Assembly: GCA_031253365.1 (NCBI GenBank)
Contig: JAIRWE010000189.1
Location: 1-8,218 of the forward strand
DNA: 8,218 nt
Source of the DNA: Oscillospiraceae bacterium
Lineage (GTDB): Bacteria; Bacillota; Clostridia; Oscillospirales; Ruminococcaceae
Direction: 5' to 3'
Under the pieces are notes generated by a model that saw nothing but the letters and a program-made list of their open reading frames with translations, searched no databases and had not been told where the DNA came from. Positions within the stretch are counted from its first letter, which is position 1, and every line of letters begins with the position of its first letter. A program made the translations under genes and the position numbers. Positions 1-5,746 of the stretch are shown one piece after another.

Positions 1-928
1 CGCCCACCGGCGAAATAACCGCGGCAGTCCCTGTTCCGAACACCTCCGACAGCCTGCCGTTATCAGACGCCCCGAAAACCTCATCTGCGGATATTTTCCG
101 CTCGGTAACTTTCGCGCCCCATTTGCGACAAAGCTCAATCGCCGACATTCTCGTTATTCCGGGTAAAATGGAGCCGCTTAACTCCGGTGTGATAATTTCC
201 CCGTCTATGACGAAAAACACGTTCATCGCGCCGACTTCCTCTATGTATTTCCGCTCTACGCCGTCTAACCAGAGAACCTGTTCATAATTTTGAGCGTGAG
301 CTTCCTGCTGACCGAGCAGGGAGGCGGCATAATTCCCGCCCGTTTTCGTGAACCCCATACCGCCTTTCACGGCGCGGACATAGTTTTCCTCGACATAAAT
401 GCTTACGGGGTTGAGACCCGTCGAATAATACGCCCCCGACGGCGACGTTATTATTATGAAGTAATATTTATCGGCGGGGCGCACACCGATAAACGGGTCG
501 GCGGCGAATATAAACGGACGAATGTATAAAGAAGCGCCGTTCGTTTTCGGAACCCACTCGCGGTCAATTTTGATAAGCGCGTTCAGCGCTTGAAGCGAGT
601 CCTCAACGGGAATTTCGGGGATTACCGCGCGGCGTGCCGAAACATTCAGCCTTTTGAAGTTTTCCTCGGGGCGGAAGAGCCGAATTTTCCCGTCGGGGGA
701 GCGGTACGCTTTCAATCCCTCGAAAATTTCCTGCGCGTAATGCAAAACCATCGCGGCGGGCGACAGCGATATATCCCTGAACTGTTCAATCCGCGCCGAA
801 TGCCAGCCAATCCCTTTGTCATACTCCATCACAAACATATGGTCGGAAAAAATTTTCCCGAAGCCGAGTTTGGATTCATCCTTCGGCTTTTCTTTTGGCG
901 ACGTCGTTTTATTGATTGCAATGTCCAT
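1..928 (-). CDS. ilvE: Branched-chain amino acid aminotransferase, C-terminus cut by window edge
   Basis: Fold-type IV PLP aminotransferase that exchanges the amino group between glutamate and the keto acids of leucine, isoleucine and valine in the cytoplasm. About 309 residues are visible of the roughly 340-360 usual for the family; the missing end lies left of position 1. Seen in the translation: HYAQEIFEGLKAYR (about 64-77); the PLP-lysine segment FTKTGGNYAASLL with K195 as the Schiff-base lysine; QVLWLDG (217-223); EVGAMNVFFV (231-240); the LPGITR loop (255-260); and FGTGTAAVISPV (297-308), matching the FGSGTACVV phosphate-binding region of the long (eukaryotic/BCAT-type) subfamily. The start at 928 is preceded by an AAAGGG ribosome binding site, and an in-frame stop (that of the lipoprotein upstream) lies 12 codons before it, so the start is well bounded. 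It is the last visible gene of a minus-strand run, 33 bp after the lipoprotein gene, and is probably cotranscribed with the lysA-like gene. The assignment to this family is very secure. Confidence 0.95.
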   Translation of the reverse strand, partial: MDIAINKTTSPKEKPKDESKLGFGKIFSDHMFVMEYDKGIGWHSARIEQFRDISLSPAAMVLHYAQEIFEGLKAYRSPDGKIRLFRPEENFKRLNVSARRAVIPEIPVEDSLQALNALIKIDREWVPKTNGASLYIRPFIFAADPFIGVRPADKYYFIIITSPSGAYYSTGLNPVSIYVEENYVRAVKGGMGFTKTGGNYAASLLGQQEAHAQNYEQVLWLDGVERKYIEEVGAMNVFFVIDGEIITPELSGSILPGITRMSAIELCRKWGAKVTERKISADEVFGASDNGRLSEVFGTGTAAVISPVG

Positions 929-961
929 GCGCAAACGCCCTTTCTCAGTGAAATTGCCGTA

Positions 962-1615
962 TCAGAATAAATTTGACACGTAACTCGCCTTAACTGCCGT
1001 AATCATGCCGTTCTCATCGGAATTTCCGTTCAACGCCTCCTGACCGCCGTATTCCTCCGACGCTTCGTAGAAATATTCGGCTTTTGCCTCGACGGTAACT
1101 TCCTCTCCGTCCGTTTTTATCACGCCGGAATATACCACGCGGTTCTTCCAGCGCAGGCTACCCTCGACAAAAAACGCGTATTCCCCCGCCCCGACGGCGT
1201 TGCCGGAATCATCGGTTAAATCCCATGTATAAGACAGCCCGCCCGTTTTAGGCGTGGCGCCCGAAACGGCGTCAACCTCCGGCGCGTCCATTGTGTCAAT
1301 CCCGGATTTTTTGACCCAGTCGGGTATGGAATCCGGTCTGTCCGCGTACCCGCCTTTTGCGGTATACCTGGTTGCGTAAAGCGTTTTGATTAAATTGCCG
1401 TCCGCGTCCTCAACCCATACCGCGAATTGGTTGCTCGCCCAGCCCGACTGTTTCACGTAATTAAACTCAATGATAACCCCGCCCGACGTTTCGCGGGGCG
1501 GCGACGTTTTCTCGGTGCTTTCCGGCGCGGCGGTTCCCGATGTGCCGTGAACGTTTGAACAGGCGCATAACGCCATTACCGAAATTACCGTAAAAAAAGC
1601 AAGTTTTAATTTCAT
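962..1615 (-). CDS. DUF2271-type lipoprotein
   Basis: Predicted exported lipoprotein of 217 residues. The N-terminus MKLKLAFFTVISVMA is a short basic-hydrophobic signal, followed by the lipobox L16-C-A-C19, so C19 is the probable lipidated residue. Residues 20-45 form a Ser/Thr/Pro/Glu-rich linker. The body resembles the DUF2271 family of predicted periplasmic proteins: AVWVEDADGNLIKTL (65-79), DAVSGATP (115-122), WDLTDDSGNAVGAGEY (131-146), then FFVEGS. These motifs recur in that family, often beside flavin- or redox-related membrane proteins, but its biochemical role is not known to me. The last ~45 residues (acidic, Tyr- and Asn-rich) look specific to this protein. The start codon overlaps the stop of the lysA-like gene by 4 bp (ATGA, 1612-1615), which suggests translational coupling; a GGGAG lies immediately upstream. 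No ApbE or PepSY partner is visible here. The lipoprotein call is firm, the family call good, and function unknown. Confidence 0.85.
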   Translation of the reverse strand: MKLKLAFFTVISVMALCACSNVHGTSGTAAPESTEKTSPPRETSGGVIIEFNYVKQSGWASNQFAVWVEDADGNLIKTLYATRYTAKGGYADRPDSIPDWVKKSGIDTMDAPEVDAVSGATPKTGGLSYTWDLTDDSGNAVGAGEYAFFVEGSLRWKNRVVYSGVIKTDGEEVTVEAKAEYFYEASEEYGGQEALNGNSDENGMITAVKASYVSNLF

Positions 1616-2877
1616 ACTCCCATTCCCGCGGGAAGCGTCTGAAGTGTGGCGAAATAATCCTCCGGCGTTTCCGCACGGCGAATCATCTTAACGCTTCCGT
1701 CCTCTTTCAGCAACAGTTCCGCGCTGCGCAACTTGCCGTTGTAATTATACCCCATGCTGAACCCGTGCGCCCCCGTGTCATGGATTATAAGCAGGTCGCC
1801 CGTGTCAATTTTCGGCAACGCCCTGTCAACCGCGAACTTATCGTTATTCTCGCACAAACCGCCGACAACGTCGTACTTATGACTGTTGGGCGCGTTCTCT
1901 TTGCCCGCCACGGTAATATGGTGATAAGCCCCGTAAATCGCGGGACGCATAAGGTTGGCGGCGCAGGCGTCAACGCCTATGTATTCCTTATGAATATGCT
2001 TTTCGCGGATTGCGCGGGTGACAAGGCAACCGTTAGGCGCTAAAACAAACCGCCCCAATTCCGTAAACACCGCGGCGTTTCCGAGCCCCGCCGGAACCAT
2101 TATCTCGTTAAAGCATTTCTCGACGCCCCTGCCGATTGCCTGAATATTGTTGGGCGTGTCGTCGGGATGATAGGCTATTCCCACCCCCCCCGAAAGGTTG
2201 ACGAAACCGATTTCGACGCCGACTTTTTCTTTGATTTCAACGACTGTTTCAAACAAAGTCCGCGCCAATACGGGGTAATAATCGCCTGTCTTGGTATTGC
2301 TCGCCAAAAAAGCGTGAATCCCGAACCTCTCGGCGCCTTTGTCCCGCAGGATTTTGTACCCTTCGATAAGCTGCTCTTTGGTGAAGCCGTACTTCGCGTC
2401 GGCGGGAGTGTCCATGACATGACCGGATTCGCCCTTGAACTCGCCGCCGGGGTTATAGCGGCAAAAAATCGTCTTCGGGATTCCCGCCAGTTTATCGAGA
2501 ATCTCAATATGTGTGAAATCGTCAAGATTGATATACGCCCCCAGCTTCACCGCGAGAAGGAAGTCCCTGTCGGGCGTCTCGTTCGAGCTGAACATGATAT
2601 TGCTCCCCGCAATCCCGATTTTTTCGCACAGCATAAGCTCGGTTAAAGACGAACAGTCCATCCCGCACCCTTCTTGCGCGAGAATTTTCATAATATGGGG
2701 GTTGGGAGTCGCTTTAACCGCGAAATATTCACAAAACCCGCCGTTCCAGGCGAAAGCCCTGTTAAGCGCTCTCGCCGTTTCGCGGATTCCCTTTTCGTCG
2801 TACAGATGAAACGGCGTGGGAAATTCCGCCGCGATTGCCTCAAGCTGTTCTTTGGTTACGAATGTCGTCTTTGTCAT
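1612..2877 (-). CDS. lysA: Diaminopimelate decarboxylase-like PLP enzyme (LysA family)
   Basis: Fold-type III (alanine racemase-like barrel) PLP decarboxylase of 421 residues, the usual LysA length. The family reaction converts meso-diaminopimelate to L-lysine plus CO2, the last step of lysine synthesis. Seen: TPFHLYDE (21-28) at the N-terminus; the PLP lysine K55 in YFAVKATPNP; G-I-H188 in the barrel; the glycine-rich phosphate loop SGGVGI (229-234); ELGR (273-276) in place of the common EPGR; MRPAIYG (310-316); the cross-subunit catalytic segment LCENNDKFA with C342; and HDTGAHG (366-372) where DxGAYG is usual. The HIGSQ segment typical of LysA after the barrel His is replaced by HAFLASN. 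This is therefore a divergent subfamily; I recall similar sequences annotated as diaminopimelate decarboxylase in anaerobes. Another carboxylic amino acid substrate is possible. The start at 2877 has a strong GGGAG five bases upstream. It is followed by, and overlaps, the lipoprotein gene. Confidence 0.85.
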   Translation of the reverse strand: MTKTTFVTKEQLEAIAAEFPTPFHLYDEKGIRETARALNRAFAWNGGFCEYFAVKATPNPHIMKILAQEGCGMDCSSLTELMLCEKIGIAGSNIMFSSNETPDRDFLLAVKLGAYINLDDFTHIEILDKLAGIPKTIFCRYNPGGEFKGESGHVMDTPADAKYGFTKEQLIEGYKILRDKGAERFGIHAFLASNTKTGDYYPVLARTLFETVVEIKEKVGVEIGFVNLSGGVGIAYHPDDTPNNIQAIGRGVEKCFNEIMVPAGLGNAAVFTELGRFVLAPNGCLVTRAIREKHIHKEYIGVDACAANLMRPAIYGAYHHITVAGKENAPNSHKYDVVGGLCENNDKFAVDRALPKIDTGDLLIIHDTGAHGFSMGYNYNGKLRSAELLLKEDGSVKMIRRAETPEDYFATLQTLPAGMGV

Positions 2878-2921
2878 AATTTCTCCCGCCGTTCGCGAAG
2901 CCCCTCTGAAAACCCTATGTA

Positions 2922-2949
2922 ATTACGGTAACCGGAAGGCTACCGTAAT
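2922..2949 (-). other. Intercistronic RNA hairpin (12-bp stem, 4-nt loop)
   Basis: In the minus-strand transcript this 28-nt segment folds as ATTACGGTAGCC - UUCC - GGUUACCGUAAU, a continuous 12-bp stem with a single G-U wobble. The plus-strand RNA would instead have an A-C mismatch at that place, so the pairing favours the minus transcript, the strand of both flanking genes. It sits between the SCP2 gene stop (2995) and the lysA-like start (2877). There is no U-run immediately after it on the minus strand (the next bases are TACATAGGG), so it is not a canonical intrinsic terminator. It could be an attenuating or processing/stability hairpin, or a dispersed palindrome. Confidence 0.6.
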
Positions 2950-2994
2950 CAGAAACTGTAAGGTTTTTAAAGACGCACCGTGATGTTAGAGTCG

Positions 2995-3480
2995 TTACGA
3001 TTTCGGCTTTTCGGGCTTTTCCGGTTCTTTTGCGGCGGGCGCGACGGGCGCGGCGGGAACCGCCGGCTCGACTTTCTTCTCAACCGGGGCTTTCTTCTCC
3101 GCGGCGACTTTCTTCTCCGCCGGGGCTTTCTTGCTCGCGGGCGCTTTCTTTTCCACCTTCTTGGCTTCCAGCTTCTCGAGCATCATAACCACCTCGACCG
3201 AACCGTCAAACCCCAACTGCCCTTTTTCAAAGGCTTCCCTGCCTGAAATCCTTTTTGTAAACATTTTCAAGAAAGTATCGCCGTCCGCGTAAAGCTGCGC
3301 GTCGTTGTCCTTATAGTCGTAAGGCTCAACGCTTAAAACACCTTCTTTATACGCGATGTAAAACGAACCTTCCCCTTCGCCGCGGATATTGCACTGAACG
3401 GCGAAGTCCCTGTCAATTTTAGACGCGTCCGACTTTGACAGAGCTTTTTTGACCCCTTCATAAACTTTTTCGTACGTCAT
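2995..3480 (-). CDS. SCP2 sterol-transfer-domain protein with Lys/Ala/Pro-rich tail
   Basis: Small cytoplasmic protein of 161 residues. Residues 1 to about 103 look like a stand-alone SCP2 (sterol carrier protein 2 / lipid-binding) domain: an N-terminal helix, F-Y-I-A-Y-K-E-G-V-L-S-V-E-P strands (40-53), the D-A-Q-L-Y-A-D-G-D-T-F-L-K-M-F segment (60-74) with I-S-G-R-E-A-F-E-K-G-Q-L-G-F-D-G (78-93), and the usual closing helix. This D-A...G-D...L...F....G.L...G pattern is characteristic of bacterial SCP2-like proteins, which may bind hydrophobic ligands; no ligand can be assigned. From about residue 104 to the end the protein is low complexity, with repeated KKAPAEKK/KKVAAEKK units passing into PAVPAAPVAPAAKEPEKPEK, like histone H1-type tails. 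The start at 3480 is supported by AAGGGAG eight bases upstream and a near-consensus promoter about 50 bp upstream. It may be read alone or into lysA through the 117-bp gap. Confidence 0.8.
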   Translation of the reverse strand: MTYEKVYEGVKKALSKSDASKIDRDFAVQCNIRGEGEGSFYIAYKEGVLSVEPYDYKDNDAQLYADGDTFLKMFTKRISGREAFEKGQLGFDGSVEVVMMLEKLEAKKVEKKAPASKKAPAEKKVAAEKKAPVEKKVEPAVPAAPVAPAAKEPEKPEKPKS

Positions 3481-3526
3481 TTTGTTTTCTCCCTTTCCGG
3501 TTTTTGGATTTTTATTTTGCGCTTAG

Positions 3527-3555
3527 ATTATATCACACATTATTTTTTTTTTCAA
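3527..3555 (-). promoter_or_regulatory. Sigma70-type promoter of the SCP2-domain gene
   Basis: On the minus strand, TTGAAA (3555-3550) and a perfect TATAAT (3532-3527) are separated by 17 bp, with TG one base before the -10 (TGATATAAT, extended -10). The spacer contains a run of A. Predicted transcript start is near 3520, giving a leader of about 40 nt before the ATG at 3480. AT-rich tracts upstream (about 3556-3610) could act as an UP element for this promoter. Confidence 0.8.
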
Positions 3556-3617
3556 GCGGTTTATAAAAAATTTTTCAATTTGCGAAAAATCAAACTTTTA
3601 CGGATAAAAACCGCCTA

Positions 3618-3647
3618 TTGACACGAATAACATCGCCGTGCTATAAT
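3618..3647 (+). promoter_or_regulatory. Sigma70-type promoter of the chemoreceptor gene
   Basis: Perfect TTGACA (3618-3623) and perfect TATAAT (3642-3647) with an 18-bp spacer and TGC before the -10 (extended -10). Transcription should begin near 3654. The octamer CGCCGTGC (3634-3641) directly abuts the -10, and its core CCGTGC (3636-3641) has an inverted partner GCACGG at 3656-3661. The two arms flank the -10 and predicted start site, as an operator might. Confidence 0.85.
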
Positions 3648-3685
3648 AGGACGCGGCACGGAAATTAAGGGGGGATTAAGCCCGT

Positions 3686-5746
3686 ATGAAAAAACTGTTC
3701 GCTTTCAAAAAACTGTCGTTGAAATTCGCTTTCATAGTCGGAACAACCGTGGTAATTGTCGCCGGGGCCGTCGCGGCTTATATGGAAAGCCGCATTATCA
3801 CGGAAATAGGCAAGTTTTCAAGGCTGGACTTGCGTTATCAAACGCTCGATTTGGCGGAGGAGTGTAATTACGCTTTCAAAGAGGCGGCTTACGCCGTGGC
3901 GGGGCTACGGCGATTCGCGGAGGCGAATTTCGACACGCGGGCATATCAAAACGACGCTTCGGCGTACTTTGACGACGAAATAAAAACACCCATGGAAGGC
4001 TTTATCATAAATACCATTACCGAATCCGACTTTATTACGGGCGCGTATTTCGCCGTACACCCGGATTTGGCGGGGTATCCCCTCGTAAACGAGGTTTTTT
4101 TCGAGAATACCGCGAGAGGTATTCAAGCGGCCGAACCGCAGACCTACGACGAGTATAAACAAACATCTTCCGCCGATATGGAGTGGTTTTACGGCGCTTA
4201 TTCCTCGGGCAAGGCGTATTGGTCGTCCATCTACGCCTGGACGGACGGAACCGTCATGGTCAGCTATTCGGAACCGGTGTTGGTGTCCGGCGCGAAAGTC
4301 GGCATTGCCGGGGTGGATATATCAATCGGACATATCAACGATTTGGTTAAAGACATCAAACTATACGAAACGGGGTTCGCCCTCATCAGGGACAATTACG
4401 GCGAGTTCTTTGAAACGGGCGAGTTTATCAAAAATCTTGACGACAACGGAAAAAAGGCGCTTTCCGAAACCGCGAAAGCCGGCAGCGGCGACACATACGG
4501 CATAAAGCTGAACGGCGTTGACTACTTGGACGCGTCCGGAACGCTTTTCAACGACTATGAAATATACGTGTTGGCGCCGAAAAACGAGGTGAACGCCGAA
4601 ATCTACGCCTCAATCATGCGGTTCGTCATAATCTTCGTCGTCGCGCTGACGATGGTGATATTTATCGCGTACTTCATAGGGAAAAATATCAGTAAGCCGC
4701 TCGCGGCGCTTTCCGCGTTTATGCGAAGGGCGGCTTTGACGGGGGACATCAGGCTTCGCCCCGAGGACGCCTCACTCACCGAAAAATACGCCCTCATTGA
4801 AGATGAAACGGGGCAAACGACGAGCGATTGCCTCGCCTTCGTGAACCATGTCTCGCATATATCGGAAGAGCTTGAAACGGTCGCGGGGGGAGACCTCACC
4901 GTTGACATCGAGTTGATTTCGGATACCGATGTCATGGGGAAATCCCTCAACCACATGGTGGATAAATTAAGCGCCCTGTTCAGCGACGTCCATAACTCCA
5001 CCGTGCAGGTGGCGAACGGTTCCAAACAGATTGCCGACGGGGCGCAAGCCCTTGCGGCGGGTTCGACGCAGCAGGCAAGCGCGATTGCCGAGCTTTCCGT
5101 TTCCACCGCCGAAATATCGACCAAAACGAAGAAAAACGCCGAAATGGCGTCAAGAGCGGCGGAATTCGGCGATTTGATTATGAAAAGCGCGGAAAAAGGC
5201 GGTCTTCAAATGAAGGAGATGGTGAAGGCGGTCAACGAAATCAACCAAGCAAGCCAAAGCATAAGCAAAGTTATCAAAGCGATTGACGACATAGCGTTTC
5301 AAACAAATATTCTCGCGCTTAACGCCGCGGTTGAAGCGGCAAGGGCGGGCGACGCGGGCAAGGGGTTCGCCGTCGTCGCGGAGGAAGTCCGTAACCTTGC
5401 GGCGAAAAGCGCGGAAGCGGCGAAGAATACGGGCGAGCTCATTTCCGACTCGATAGGCAAGGCGGAGCTGGGAGCGCGGATTGCGGGCGAAACGTCCGCC
5501 AGTTTCGAGGAAATCGTATCCGGCATAGGCGAAAGCACCACGATTGTCAAGGAAATCGCGCGCTATTCACAGGAACAGTCAAACGGCATATCGCAAATCA
5601 ACACGGGTATCGAACAGGTAACGCAGGTGGTTCAGCAAAACAGCGCGACGGCTCAACAAAGCGCCGCGGCTTCCCAACAGATGAACGGTCAGTCCGAAAT
5701 GCTGGAAACGCTCATTTCGCAGTTCAAACTCAAGTCCTCCTCGTAA
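3686..5746 (+). CDS. Methyl-accepting chemotaxis protein with Cache-type sensor
   Basis: Inner-membrane chemoreceptor of 686 residues that would signal to CheA/CheW. Order of parts: cytoplasmic basic start; TM1 about 14-33; extracytoplasmic sensor about 34-303; TM2 about 308-331; HAMP-type linker starting KPLAALSAFM (337-346), with a second HAMP-like stretch about 390-435 (ELETVAGGDLTVDIEL...SLNHMVDKL); then the long signalling coiled coil, with the highly conserved hairpin tip DIAFQTNILALNAAVEAARA (535-554) continuing through GKGFAVVAEEVRNLA. The sensor shows dCache-like features: W179...YAW...DGTVMVSYSEPV and GIAGVDIS with D211. The Arg-x-Trp-Tyr of amino-acid-binding dCache domains appears as M165-E-W-F, so an amino-acid ligand is doubtful. 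The C-terminus (FKLKSSS) lacks a CheR-tethering pentapeptide of NWETF type. The start has AAGGGGGG 11 bases upstream and a strong promoter. No che genes are adjacent, so it is a stand-alone receptor. The 3' end overlaps the converging phosphoesterase gene by 58 bp. Confidence 0.95.
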   Translation: MKKLFAFKKLSLKFAFIVGTTVVIVAGAVAAYMESRIITEIGKFSRLDLRYQTLDLAEECNYAFKEAAYAVAGLRRFAEANFDTRAYQNDASAYFDDEIKTPMEGFIINTITESDFITGAYFAVHPDLAGYPLVNEVFFENTARGIQAAEPQTYDEYKQTSSADMEWFYGAYSSGKAYWSSIYAWTDGTVMVSYSEPVLVSGAKVGIAGVDISIGHINDLVKDIKLYETGFALIRDNYGEFFETGEFIKNLDDNGKKALSETAKAGSGDTYGIKLNGVDYLDASGTLFNDYEIYVLAPKNEVNAEIYASIMRFVIIFVVALTMVIFIAYFIGKNISKPLAALSAFMRRAALTGDIRLRPEDASLTEKYALIEDETGQTTSDCLAFVNHVSHISEELETVAGGDLTVDIELISDTDVMGKSLNHMVDKLSALFSDVHNSTVQVANGSKQIADGAQALAAGSTQQASAIAELSVSTAEISTKTKKNAEMASRAAEFGDLIMKSAEKGGLQMKEMVKAVNEINQASQSISKVIKAIDDIAFQTNILALNAAVEAARAGDAGKGFAVVAEEVRNLAAKSAEAAKNTGELISDSIGKAELGARIAGETSASFEEIVSGIGESTTIVKEIARYSQEQSNGISQINTGIEQVTQVVQQNSATAQQSAAASQQMNGQSEMLETLISQFKLKSSS

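Noticed and set aside
590..970. Plus-strand open frame antisense to ilvE and the end of the lipoprotein gene
   Set aside because: The minus strand encodes clear conserved aminotransferase sequence here; the plus-strand frame is a shadow.
2922..2949. Classical rho-independent terminator at the intercistronic hairpin
   Set aside because: There is no U-run directly after the stem on either strand (TACATAGGG on the minus strand, CAGAAACTG on the plus strand), so I kept it only as a structured element of unknown role.
3543..3552. Run of ten T that could end an intrinsic terminator
   Set aside because: No stem precedes it on the plus strand. On the other strand the A-run lies within the -35 and spacer of the SCP2 promoter, which explains it better.
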